Below, one piece after another: positions 10,965 through 22,603 of a DNA stretch of 64,000 nt (positions are counted from its first letter, which is position 1; every line of letters starts with the position of its first letter). Under the pieces are notes generated by a model. The model made no database searches. It was not told the origin of the DNA and saw nothing but the letters and a program-made list of their open reading frames with translations. The position numbers were made by a program, and so were the translations under genes. The stretch comes from Eleusine coracana subsp. coracana (taxonomy: Eukaryota; Streptophyta; Magnoliopsida; Poales; Poaceae): assembly GCA_032690845.1 (NCBI GenBank), contig CM064432.1:59084071-59148070 (forward strand), read 5' to 3'.

Positions 10965-13526
10965 GACCAAAAAAATAGGAAACTTGCATTCTTACTTCTT
11001 GGTCTCCTTTATGGCTTTATTCTCCCACACATGTTGTATTATCAAAGTTCTTACCTTTCAGAATTTTAGGTTGGTGTGTCGCATTGTGATATTATACACA
11101 AAATGTGGTGAAGGAAGCTGGGATCTTTAGAGGGTGGTCAAGTGATTCACCTTCACTTTTGTGTACATGACGACACTAGGATTTGGGTTCAATGTTCCAC
11201 ATGATATTGTAATTGATTGGAAAAGAATTAAAATCCTCACCACATAATAAACTGTTCGCTTATTTATGCATATCTTATCTTATTTGGTCGAATAATCATT
11301 CAATTTGCACATCTTATGTGCGAAATTTTGTTATTGGGTTATATCGATCACGAATTTCTTTATTTTTTTTGGTGTCTCTCATTTAGAAACTTCTGTTGCC
11401 AATGGACATGTTCTAGGTGTATGTACTTGAAAATTAAAGATAGGTCATATTTTATTTCTAAATTATGTCTTTTATATGCTGGATAAGTTTATAAACTTCT
11501 GTATGGTCTTTATCATGCCACGTATATGCATTTCACATAATGTGTTGATCAAAATCTATATAACCATAATATTCTGTATCAGTTGAGAACATATATATAT
11601 ATTAAGTTATGTTCATAATGTATCATCTTAAGTTTATACCATCAAGATCATTCTGTTACTGTGTAAATTGTTTCCTAAATTTCTTCACGTTTAAGACTAT
11701 GGTTTCATGATGAGGGTCCAATAAACTAGAGTTAGGCGAGATCTTAGTATTTGACTTGAAATAATCTTCTCCTTTGAACTAAACAAAATATGACATAGAC
11801 CATGTTCTAAACAAATGATTGACTTAATAATTAAATCTTAACATATGCATACAATATATTAAGATATTATAATAAAGCTAGTAATGGATTATTTCTTTGC
11901 CTCTCATCACCTCACCTCCGAGAATGCCGACGTTGTTTTTTTAATTACATTAATAGAAAAGCTCTACTACTATTAATGTTGTAGCAAGAGTATATTGATT
12001 AGATTAATGAATAAGATGTCAGGAATGAATTAGCTTAGGCTAGGTAAGATCCATGACAAGAGTAAAAGAAAATTAAAATTGCTTTAACTAGACAAATTAT
12101 TTTGAGATTATGTTATTTTAAAGAAAACACTAGAAAGTACTTATCTTGTTGTACTAGTGTAAGACATTTGTATGATATGTATGAAAAAAAGATAAAATAA
12201 TGTAGTTACCAGTTTATTTTTGAACTTCACGAAATAATCCCCCTCCTAGAGAAGCGGGATGATGACAACCTTAACTTGAGAAAGGTTCATGTGAGCACCT
12301 TAAAGAACTAGGTACTCTTAAATATTTCTCAGATTGTAGGTACATTTATACAAACTCGGTAGAGTCTTAATTTATATGCATAGCAGTGTCCCCCATCATG
12401 GACAACATTATTGAAGTGTCACACTAGATTAGTGTTGTTTTCCTTCTTACCTTCTCACCTCTTTTAAATATTTTTTTTATTCAATCCTATAGTTATGGCT
12501 TGGTTCAAGGGGAGGAACCAAGATTAAAATTTAAACTTTTTTAGAACGTGTTAATCCCTATGGGGCAAGATAATAAAACTTGTTTATTTTTGAAACTTCG
12601 GTCTCAACTTTGATTTAAAATAGATATTTGAGCATAACTAACTTTGAACCTTGCTTTCCACAACAAGCTTTGTCCTCTTACTTTGCTACTATACCAATTG
12701 CATGCATCACATTTATTTTGAATAGTGTAGGGTACTTGCTAAGTACATTATGTACTCACGAGCTTGTTGATTTCAGTTTCAAGGCAAAGAACAATTTCGA
12801 TGATGCAAAGAATTGAAGGATTAAAGGATTGTGACTACACTCAAGTTACCTGTGGATTGGAGTTTGCTTTTCCCCTATCGCTGTCATTAGAGTTACTCTT
12901 CTGCTGTGTTTGGTAGTTTCTTGTCAGTTTTTCTTGGCATGCATGCTAAGTGGTTGTATCTATCATCATCATGTACTCAATTTCTTGTAAAGTATTAGAA
13001 ATGATATGAACTATAACTATGGTTGTACATTACTAGTCTTGTAGGACTAGTATAACCATTAACTATAAAGTTTTAAATACAAAGTTAGCCTCCAATGTAA
13101 ACCACGACACTGTCTTGTCAACTCTTGTGCTACCACTTTTAACATTGTAAGATAGTGCTTGCTTATAAGAATATGATAGCACAAAAAGTCTTTATACAAC
13201 AAATTACCTATATCATGTAAAATAAACAATATAAATATTCAACATTTTCTTTATTGTGACTTTAATGTTGAAATATTTTGTAAGTATCGCAACATCTATT
13301 AATTTTCACAGTTTTTTTGTTGACGTCATCATTTTCCAAGAACTCCCCCAATTGAGTTTTTTTTTCTCAGAAAATGATATGAATTCCAAAGCAGTTTGGT
13401 TAATTAATTTAATTTTCATCTCTGTTAATTCCAATGCCCATGTTGCCATGAACTGTCCTTTCGTCCACCTCACCGGAACAATGCCGCCTTTAGTCCCCCT
13501 CGTCGGAACAACGCTGTCCTCACTCC
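10965..13526. other. AT-rich intergenic DNA, no gene seen
   Basis: About 2.5 kb with only short random open frames. No splice-bounded exons, terminal repeats or structural RNAs were recognised. Confidence 0.55.
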
Positions 13527-14698
13527 TCAAAAGAAGAATGCAGCCTGCACCCCTAATCCTCTTTGTTGTGCACCGCTTTTTCTAGTCTCCACATAGGCGA
13601 ACGTGTGGAGGCGGACGCCCTCCATCGTGCCGGTCAACGCCACCCTCCTGCTCTGCTCGCTGACCCGCGCTTCGCTACACTGCATCCTCCGCGTCTGCGG
13701 CGCGTGCCCGTACAGCCAGAAGACTCCTTCGGGCTCGACGTTTCCTTTGGCCCAACAATACGTGAGGACATGGTGGCCGTGTACGAAGAGCGGCCGCGCC
13801 GGCCGGTGCTCCACCTCCTGCACACGCACGCTGCACCGCCGGCTCCACGCCTGCCTGTCCGCTCCGTCCCCGAGCACCCAGACGGACCTCAACCGTTGCC
13901 TTCGACTCTAGGTCGGCGTAGTCGACGACGCCTAGCCGCCCGCGCACCTCGGTCAGGTACCGGCTGCCGCGCGGCCGGGCGGCCACCGGGAGGGGCACGG
14001 CGGGCGTGATCCGCTCGTCGTCGAGGTCGAACGCCACGATCCGGTCGGTGTCCTCGTTGATCCAGTACGTAGCGCCGTCGACGCTGACGATGCCGGACTT
14101 GAGGCAGCAGCTCGCGCATGCCGCGGGGGCCGGCACGTCTCGCCACGCCGCGACGGACTCCCCGAGCGTGAGCACCTGCACCCTGTCCAAGTGGCCCGTC
14201 CGGTCGAAGCAGCACGGCAGGTGCAAGATCTTGTACTTCCCCGTGGTCGGGTGGTACGCGAAGCTGTACGCTTCGTGCCAGCTCGTCGATCGGCAGCGAG
14301 GCGTCCCAGTGCTCCGAGTCCGGGAGCTGCGGGACGGGCAGCTCCTCGTCCGTGACCGGGTTGACCAGCGTCACGGACGGGGACCATGTTGTCGCACACG
14401 CACAGAAGGCCATTGCACGTGCCCACCATCGCGGTGTCGAAGGGGTAGTAGCCGCCGGGCTCCCAGGCCCACCACACGTAGTGGCCTTCGTCCAGAGGCC
14501 GGTGTCTCGCGTAGTTTCTTCACACCCCTCTGCTGGTGTACCCTTCCCCGACGAGGTGCACGGAAGACTTGTACTCGTTGCCGACGAAGGCGAGAGGCAC
14601 GGCCCGACCCTTCATCTCCGGCGTTCGAGGGCTCGTCGATGACTTTGCAGCAGGATCTCCACCAAGGCGTCGTCCGGGATGCTCCAGCACTCGTCCAT
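13527..14698 (-). pseudogene. F-box/F-box-associated protein pseudogene, multiple frameshifts
   Basis: The minus-strand ATG at 14698 starts MDECWSIPDDALVEILLQ, the beginning of an F-box, but the rest of the motif is missing: the sequence jumps to VIDE/RTPEMKGRAVPLAFVGNEY-type residues. Further along are MVGTCNGLLCVCDN (frame 1), VTLVNPVTDEELPVPQLPDS (frame 2), and HLPCCFDRTG, DRVQVLTLGE, VSVDGATYWI, DRIVAFDLDDERITP and LTEVRGRLGVVDYA (frame 3). A final one-base shift near 13880 leads to VWVLGDGADRQAWSR and the closing TFAYVET. The order is right for the family, but at least three indels and an F-box deletion make it non-functional. If intact it would be an SCF substrate adaptor. Confidence 0.85.
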
Positions 14699-14813
14699 CA
14701 TCAGGAGTGCAGCTTCGCGCTGTTAGTCGTCGCCGCCGCAATATATGCTGCTTCTCTCTATTCCTCTGTCCCTCGGACACTCGCATGCATATATATCTGG
14801 ATTCTAGTACTTC

Positions 14814-15396
14814 TTACTTGTCACTCAAGTTTTCAACGACAATGCTGGTTCTCTGGGTGAACACATGCACCTCATCGAACGAATTCTCGTTGGTGCCCGG
14901 GACGACGAGCACGATCTTGTACAGCCCGGTCGCTGGGTGGAATGTGAAGAAGCTGTAGCCGGCGTGGCGTTGCTGGGGAAGACGAAACGGAGGTAGCTCC
15001 ACAACCAGCTTCTCGCCTGTGGTTGGGTTGAACAACACGATGCCGGTGTTGTAGCAGCACAGGCAGAGAAGGCCGTTGCACGTGCCGATCACGTGGAAGG
15101 CGCAGCCGCCTGCCTCGCTGCGCTGCGCTGCAGATCCAGCTCCCTGCTGCGCCCTTCAGTTAGGTCGTCGAAGAGTAGATGCGGGGGGTGTGGTGGAGAC
15201 GGCGTCTGCTGACGTAGGCAAGGACCTTGGAGTGAGCTCGTCGCCGCGCCGGTAGGTGTTCGTCGACGACGTCGCGCCAGTGACGGCACACGAGGCGTAA
15301 CCGCTGCCGGGCGCTCGGCGGGATGCGCAGCAGGATCTCCACGAAGGCGTGCGCCTGGATGGAGCCGTCCCAGCACTCGTCTTCCATTGCGGGCAT
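14814..15396 (-). pseudogene. F-box protein pseudogene, N-terminal half only
   Basis: From the minus-strand ATG at 15396 (or 15387) the frame carries a good F-box: FVEILLRIPPSARQRLRLVC followed by RHWRDVVDEHLP. The frame then stops (SSTT). The family sequence resumes in another frame as LLFDDLTEGRSRELDLQR, then again at 15092 as VIGTCNGLLCLCCYNTG, FNPTTGEKLVVELPPF, GYSFFTFHPATGLYKIV and FDEVHVFTQ. It diverges after that and stops at 14814. The C-terminal half is absent on this strand. The next family piece, 15.65-16.55 kb, lies on the opposite strand and contains the half missing here. Confidence 0.85.
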
Positions 15397-15649
15397 CTAT
15401 CGCGCGGCCCTACTGGGGCCGCCTATGCAATCCTTAGGTTCCTTACGGCAGAGCAATATTGGATTGTTACTCCAATACTCCTGTTCCAAGCAACTTCCAA
15501 CCAATTACGCGCGCCATATATATCGAGTAAGATGATGTAAACACGTACGTGCATGTCACGGACCAAGCAAGAGCTGTAAAGGATCCCGTGCTCATCCTGA
15601 ATTCTATATATCATGCACCCTGTCACAACAGACACAGCGTTAGCTAGCG

Positions 15650-16545
15650 CAACGACCAATGGCTCGTGCAACGGCCTGCTCTGCCTGCACGACAGCCGGT
15701 CGTTCGAGGGCTTCAGCTTCTCGACCATCACGGTGACCAACCCGATCACCGGCGACAAGCTGGAGCTGCCGCCGGCGCCGCGCCGTGGAAGTGGAGCCAG
15801 ATGAGGTCCTCGAGGAAGTTCAGCTTCGGGTACCACCCAGTGACCGGGAAGCACAAGGTCGTGAACATCCCGTGCTTGCGGGATCTAGCTGCTTTCAAGG
15901 CGGTGCAGGTGTTCACACTGGGTGATGATAAGGCGTGGCGTGAGGTGCCAGTGCTCGTCCAGGGGAGCTGCAACCTCTCATCTGAACCCCTCAGCTTGAA
16001 CGGGCGCACGTATTGGCTCACTGAGTCCTTCGACCGGGTGATGGCGCTGGACCTTAACGATGAGCGTGTCACGTCCTTCACGGTGCCATCGGTAAAGCAG
16101 ACCGGCCCGATTCCGGCAGGAGCAAAGTGGCAGTTGACAAACGCCCATGGGAACCTCGGTGTCGTTGTGTCGGCAGCCCACCCTTACGAAGCCGCTTGGG
16201 AAAGGGTGGGTGTGTGGGTAAGGGAAGGCGGAGGAGAGCAGCTGCAGTGGAGCCCGACGCACAGTCTTACCACCACGACTCGAAACTTCTGGATGGTGGC
16301 GCCGCAGTTGGCGTACAGTGGTGGTTGCATCTTGAGCGCATCAAGAGTTGAGAAATATTTCTATTTCTATTCAAGGTGGCTGACATCGCTATACCGGCAC
16401 AAAGGTAGCAACTCAACTGATGACAGACGCAAGGAGAGAACCACAGAGAAGACAGAGCTCATCATGAGTATGGACGAGAAAAAAAGGCCAAATCACCACT
16501 TTTGCATACATGGAGACTCAAGAGCCAGTGCCCAGACGCCATGAC
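15650..16545 (+). pseudogene. F-box protein pseudogene lacking the F-box
   Basis: No F-box precedes it. The frame opens with GSCNGLLCLHDSRSFEG and TVTNPITGDKLELPP, shifts by one base near 15785, and continues in a long frame with FSFGYHPVTGKHKVVNIPC, VQVFTLGDDKAWREVP, LNGRTYWLTESFDRVMALDL, WQLTNAHGNLGVVV and LYRHKG. A second shift close to the end leaves the family terminus FAYMETQEPVP in another frame than the long one. So the copy is 5'-truncated and has two indels. It is head-to-head with the N-terminal-only copy at 14.8-15.4 kb. Confidence 0.85.
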
Positions 16546-16599
16546 CAAGTGGAGCGTAGAAAAGTCTTAACTCTCAAGATCGTGAGAGATGAGAGAATA

Positions 16600-17540
16600 A
16601 CAGCATATATACACTAGTTGTTCAGATTAATACCTGTCTTTTGTTATATATTTATATATTATTTATTGATCCGTGACAAGTATAGTGTCGTTCAAATAAT
16701 GAGTGAACATCAATATCATTAAGCAAAATATAGTTTGGGAACATAAAAAAGCATGTGCAGATTTGTCTTAAAAAGTAAATTTCTTGCTCAGCTGATTAGG
16801 TTCTTTGTGGTGGAACCAATCCACCCGGTTCAAGTCTTAGACGTGGCATGAGTGTTCTATTTACAACTAATTATTTTTTTCAGTAGGAGGTTATATCCCC
16901 TGTCTCTGATGAGTCGTGAATCTCAACATTAGTCGTCTCAGTTTGTCGAAGACGCTCATAAAAGTATATGTGTTTGTGCGCGCATATCTATTTATACAAG
17001 TAAGTACTCTTACATGTTGGAATAGCTACTTAAAAGAAGTCATTTTTTCTCTTGGTCTTTCACCATAATGAACCTAGCTAACCATATGTTGAGAAAGTCA
17101 TTTTTTCTTTCAGTATCCATTCCAACGCACATGCAATTAATTAGCTATTACATTTATAAAACAAATACAATAATGTAGTGACCTTGTAGTTTGACTTTTA
17201 AGATTAGTAGCACTACTCGGACAAAGGGCATGACCTAAAATTAAACATTTTCACCTTTTTATATCCTTTGAGTCGAGGGTAATTTTCCATCATTGCGTCG
17301 GCAGAGAATATCTAAGAGTTCAGTTGGGGAAAGGCATGTGCACTTGCCGTTTCGTGGTGTTTCAACAACTTGAATGTGTTCGAGCCTAAAAGAGTCACTA
17401 TAACCTCGTGTATTTGGTGAGCCGAGTGAAATACATAGAGAAAAAGGCCAGTGTTCATCACTGGGGGCGTTCATCGCCCGGCGGGCGTTCGTCGCCCAGC
17501 AAATCACCATGTCTCGTGTTTTATTTGATCGTTCGTTGAT
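16600..17540. other. Intergenic, no gene seen
   Basis: AT-rich sequence; no recognised coding or repeat structure. Confidence 0.5.
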
Positions 17541-17542
17541 CC

Positions 17543-18372
17543 TTGGTTCCAACAGAGCCGGCCGGACCGAGCTACAACGGCTTGGGTTGCGTTGTGAGCG
17601 TCGACGGGAAAACGTACTGGCTCACGGCGTGCTCCAGCCGGGTGGTGGCGCTGGACCTTGAGCAAGAGCGCGTCGCGTCCTTTGACCAGGATTCAAATAA
17701 CCGAGTTAACCGTCCGGCTCGGTTCGGGGGAAAACTGACCGGTTAACCAGGATAACCGGCCGATTAACTGATTTGCTATAGTCATAGGGTTGGTTATTGG
17801 CGATTAACCGACCGGCCGAGGTAACCGGACCGAACCGGTTATACGGTTAACCAGGAAAACCAGTCGGTTAACCGCGGTTATTTAAACCTGCCTTCGACAC
17901 GATGGCGGCTGCTGAGGTGAGTCCGGGTCCGGGGAAGGCAAATGAACGGATGTTAAGGAACATCCACGCGAAGCTTGGTCTGGTGTTGAGAACACCGAGG
18001 AGGCTGAAGGTCTGGGTGCTGGAGGAAGGTGAAGAACAGCAGCAACCAAGGTGGAGCCAGATATACGACTTTGCCGGTGTTCCGTTGATCCGTGGTTCCT
18101 TGATCTCATCGCCGCATTTGACGCACGGCGAGTACATCTTGAGCGCGGCATGGAAGGTCTCGCCCTCGGGACAGTATCAGTGGTCACTTTACCGGCAAAA
18201 AGTGGGCAACTTGACCGGGGATGATAGCAACAAGAAGCAGCTGCGGAAATCGGAGTGGGCGGAGGTCGTCATGAGAGCGGAGGATAGCACTGGCGGTCTC
18301 AATACTTTTGCCTACGTCGAGACTCTAGAGCCGTTGCCGAGCAACCTGGGATGCCAACAGGATATGTGCTAA
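17543..18372 (+). pseudogene. F-box-associated gene, C-terminal half, interrupted by a MITE
   Basis: The first part reads YNGLGCVVSVDGKTYWLT, then SRVVALDLEQERVASFD, and is cut by the element at 17687-17890. The second part resumes at 17899 and gives LRRLKVWVLEE-type sequence (RRLKVWVLEEGEEQQQPRWS), HLTHGEYILS, WSLYRQKVGNL and the family end TFAYVETLEPLPS, with a stop at 18370-18372. The two parts are in frames 2 and 1. Subtracting the element plus one 8-bp target copy (212 bp) puts them in the same frame with no lost residue. No F-box, CNGLLCL or VFTLGD region is found upstream, so the copy was probably already 5'-truncated. Confidence 0.85.
17687..17890. mobile_element. hAT-like MITE, 204 bp, with 8-bp target duplication
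   Basis: Left end CAGGATTCAAATAACCG; reverse complement of the right end CAGGTTTAAATAACCG. The terminal CAGG and the flanking 8-bp direct repeat CCTTTGAC (17679-17686) / CCTTCGAC (17891-17898; one mismatch) are typical of hAT superfamily insertions. The interior is built from repeated GGTTAACC/CCGGTT motifs and has no coding capacity. A second copy of the same family lies at 35058-35262. Confidence 0.85.
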
Positions 18373-18840
18373 CGAGAAAGCGACGGCGTGAGATACTACT
18401 GTCGTAAGGATGTGGGACTTGTAATGCAATTGCATTTCCTATTGTTCGATGCCAGTTAACATAGATTATTGGGGCTGCCATCTTCCACATGCCTTCTTTT
18501 CGCTAGATTATCTTTAGTTAGCAACTTGTTATTTGACATCAACCGTAAAAAGAAATGGACAGGAATGACTCATGTATTATTAGTTACAGCATAAAGAGAT
18601 TGCGTAGAATAAATAGCAAAGAAGAAAATTGCCAGATCAAGCTATCTTCTTCTCCAGTAAAACTAATGGTAGAAGCCAACAGCTCCACATCCTACCATTT
18701 TTCCATTAACCGGCTACTAACATTTCTTCTGAAAGTGCACTTAAGGCTAGTTCCATCCCACAGGTCACTAGGTCAGCAACAGTGCCACTTCGCTCATTTA
18801 CGATAGTTTATAACTCCCAATATTGAATGGGTAAGCTAGA

Positions 18841-18963
18841 GTCGGAGTGGGAAGAGTCGAAGAGATCGTCATTAGACCGGAGGACAGCAATGGCAGTGGT
18901 GGTTTCTGTACTTTTGCCTACGTCGAGACTTCAGAGCCATTGCCGAGCACTCTGCTGGGATGA
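18841..18963 (+). pseudogene. F-box C-terminal fragment
   Basis: A duplicate of only the last ~40 codons of the copy ending at 18372. EEIVIRPEDSNGSGGFCTFA is followed by YVETSEPLPSTLLG and TGA, parallel to VVMRAEDSTGG...TFAYVETLEPLPS. No other part of the gene is present. Confidence 0.75.
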
Positions 18964-19115
18964 TGGCTACTGGAGATGTGCTGCCATCAAATAGGTGCTC
19001 TTCGATGACGTCTGACTGAAAAAATGGCGGATCCAAACTCTAGGCGCTCATCGATGACCGTGTGAGAATCTATAAAACACATAAAAGTTTCCTACAACAA
19101 TTGCCCTCAGCTACT

Positions 19116-19540
19116 GTTGCACTGTTCACAAGCTCTACAGGTATTTTCAGCCGTTGGATCTGAGACGTGGAGATTGATCTAACCAAACATTCCCATGCCT
19201 CGCGTGATTTCTCATTCTTACCCTTCCGCTCTTATCCAAACGGGTCTTCCTCCTCTCGATCCCCATGATTCTATCCCCTTTCGACAGCCATGGCTGCACC
19301 GCTGCAGCAGTGCGGCCTCACCAAGCGCGTTGCACTGTTCACAAGCTCTACAGATATTTCCAGCCGTTGGATCTGAGACGTGGAGATTGATCTAGCCAAA
19401 CATTCCCATGCCTCGCGTGATTTCTCATTCTTACCCTTCCGCTCTTATCCAAACGGGTCTTCCTCCTCTCGATCCCCACGATTCTATCCCCTTTCGACAG
19501 CCATGGCTGCACCGTTGCGGCAGTGCGGCCTCACCAAGCG
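19116..19540 (+). repeat. Tandem duplication, two units of 213 bp
   Basis: Units 19116-19328 and 19329-19540 are almost identical. Each begins GTTGCACTGTTCACAAGCTC and ends at CTCACCAAGCG, and each contains CATGGCTGCACCG (ATG at 19290 and 19503). The downstream unit continues into an open frame beginning MAAPLRQCGLTKRRLRW that ends at 19661 after a C-run. The duplication may contain a transcription start or first exon, but this is not shown. Confidence 0.9.
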
Positions 19541-22500
19541 TCGCCTTCGCTGGTCGTCGGCTCCCCTGTCGTGCCCTCCTTCCCTCCTCCTCCTCCACTC
19601 GGCCACCCCCCCCCCCCCCCCACCTTTCATGTCCACTCCTTCTATGGTTGTTGTCGGCTGAAGTGAACCTGCTTCTATTTGCAACTGTTGCGTCACTACC
19701 ATGCCTTCAGGTGAGTCACCGCCTCAATTGATACCTGAAATACGGTCCTACAATCCAGCTATCTTCAACTGCTTTTTTCCCCTTGACTCTTTCCTCCAAT
19801 TTGGCATATAGGGAGCAGGGGCCTAGGGGTTCACCCTACTTCCATGGAGGCTCGACGTCGAGGTTGTCGTCACGTTCGGTGTTCCCCTGCGACATGGCTC
19901 GCTTCCTACACTATTTCCATGGCTTGCTGGCGGGGCTTCTTTCCACTCTCATCTGCCGTGGTCCTGCATCAAACTTGCTAGGTATATCTACTGTAGTTTT
20001 CTTGTCTTGCCTTGCTGATTTCGTTTGGGACTCGGTACCAGTCGATCAATTTGGCATGTGTGTGACTGCAGTTTTATGGTTGCATGAGGCTACAGTTTAT
20101 GAAACTACAGTTAGGGTGCTGATGTATTTATCATCTTCCAATTTATGAAACTACAGTTAGGTATGAGGAATTTACTTATTTGCACGTCGAGCTATTCAAT
20201 ACTGATTACTGATATGAGATGTACTGTGTTTATTTAGCTCTAACTCATGCTTCGGTTTGTGTCATTGCCTCATTGGCAGATCATGGAAAATGGTCCTATA
20301 ATTGTTTTTTTTTTGGTTATTTTCATGTACCTGCATCTATTTTTTAACTTTAGTTTTGGCGGTGCATGATATGCCAATGGAAGTATGCTCATGATGACTG
20401 ATCAGTTGCAACTTACAGGAAGATATCATTTTTTTGCTCAAATTTATTAGAGCATGAAGCTCGGTTACTGTTTTAGAACACGAATCCCACTATTATAATA
20501 CATATTTTAATGGGTCAACGGGTTTTGTCCCTGTCTGAGATTTATCGTATGGATACATTTATAGGAAGATATTATTCTTTTGACCACAAATAAAAAAAAA
20601 TTACAACTTACAGTTTCATCTTTTCATGTACGCTACTATTTATCTGCCACTGTAGTATTTAGCAGTTCCGCATTTAGATATCTGCATTTTCTGTACCAAC
20701 CTGCATCATGCAGTCTCATGCATAATTTTGTCATCTATACCAACCTGCATCATGCAGTCTCATGCATAATTTTGTCATCTATACTAAATTATATCGACTG
20801 TGAAGAGAGTAGATAGTATTTTGGATGTGTTTGACCTGTCAGTATATACATGTGTTCATTTCTTTCTTTACGGGCAGGAAATCAAGCCGGTGAAGCAGTT
20901 ACAGGAGCTAGAAAGGCAAGAATGATATGCAGGTATTTTGCAACAGTTTTTTTCCAGTGGATAATCAATTGCAATTGCTAATTGTTTATATTGCCTCAAT
21001 TTATTATTTCAGGATTTTAGTAAGCCGGTTTGTTGCCATACTTCTATGAAGAGCACCATTGTTGTTTCTTACCTGTTGTGCTCCATATTTTAGTTTTTTG
21101 GTGTTGGGGTCACATAATTTGCAAAGAGGTGCGTGCACCATATTCATTAATTGAGGTACATAGACTTCGTCTTGCAAAGTCCATGAGAAGTTTTAGACAT
21201 AAACTTTGTGCATCATATAATACAGCATCCCAATTCATATATTTTACTGTGTAAAGAGGTGGACATGACTGGATTTCCTACTTTTCTTTGTTGGTCTGTC
21301 CTCTTATTATCATCATATTTGGCAATATATATTAATAGTGTCGGTATTTATAATACATCCTTTTGCACACATATTGCAGAATCTAGCTACATTATTATCA
21401 TTCTGTAAAAAGTTGCCATAATCAAAATGGAACTTACACTCAATTTGTTTAGGATGGGAAACCACTGTAGCAGATTATTGTTGAAATGGAAAACTTTTTG
21501 CCGTTTAAGCAGACACACTTTTACCAGCTACATATATTTTTTGCTCTATTAATTAGCAAATTTTACCCATTGTTTCTAACATACATCTCCAGTCTACCCC
21601 AACTTGCTTGGCATTAAAGACTTTGTTGTTGTTGTTATATTAGTTAGCGCATTTCCTCTTGCCAGTTAATTTATGATACTATTTTGAGGTCACTTCTACT
21701 CTTTTCCAGACTTTATTCATATTTATTTCATAATTTCTTCTCAATGATTTTATAGGAGTTTCCCTGCTTATGTTTGACGCTCACACGTAGGCTTACTGTG
21801 ATTGTGAGATAATTTCAACATAAGCTTTGCAGTAAGCAGACTAATTTTTAAAACAAAGTTGCTGGAGTCCTAAACTAAGTCCAAGATTCTTTCAACAGCG
21901 AGAGTTTTCTTTTGCAAATGATATTGTTTCCTAATGGTTAATCATATTTGTTTCATGTTGGTTCGTACAACACATTCCAGCACCTATAGTTGATACTAGA
22001 TAGTAGTCATCTCATTCCCATCTTGCCACCACTCAATCCATGGCTGACTACTTTGGAGGCAGGCGGAACAGATACTTCACCAAAATTGAGCTCCTTGTGG
22101 TGCAACTGCAACCCATTATTCTTCCATCTTGATCAGGAATTAGTTCATTGACCCTTTGGATTTTTTAAGACCAGTTAGATGTTTCTCTCTTTAGAAACAT
22201 TGTTTTCTATACTCTTCCACACAAGCATAACATTTGTTTTATTGTAACATGTTAATGGAAGCTGCTGTGTAGAGCTGAGTAAATTTAGATCACAATTTTT
22301 TCATGTCCTATTGCTTTGCAGTTATTTATAATCTTAATTCCATCATTTGTCTTCGAAATGCATTTGTTCCTGGAAGATTATGTGTTCCCACGGCATTAGC
22401 CGCGGGGTTTCATCTAGTTGTTATTATTTTTTGTTCGACAAGTATACATCATCTTCATTGCGGATCGGTTGACACGTGGATAATCGCCGACTCGACTACC

Positions 22501-22560
22501 TTGACCTCATCACAAATAACATAACCTACCGGTGTGTGATCTCCCATTATATCTCACAGA
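19541..22560. other. Mostly non-coding; probable old transcription unit or repeat
   Basis: It contains a run of about 16 C (19606-19621), a short direct duplication of CCAACCTGCATCATGCAGTC (about 20697-20780), and AT-rich DNA. I find no convincing exon set. The tandem-duplicated 5' segment to the left could feed a non-coding or lost gene here. Confidence 0.4.
21590..21640 (+). mobile_element. 3' tail of a non-LTR retroelement ending in (TTG)n
   Basis: CTACCCCAACTTGCTTGGCA, then TTAAAGACTTTGTTGTTGTT, is a motif common in grass genomes. It resembles the 3' terminus of RTE-type LINEs and their SINE partners, which end in a short tandem repeat rather than poly(A). Only the tail is recognisable. 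Confidence 0.45.
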
Positions 22561-22603
22561 CAAGTATTGATCCCCCAAAAGAGAAGCGTATGTGGCCGCC
22601 GCC

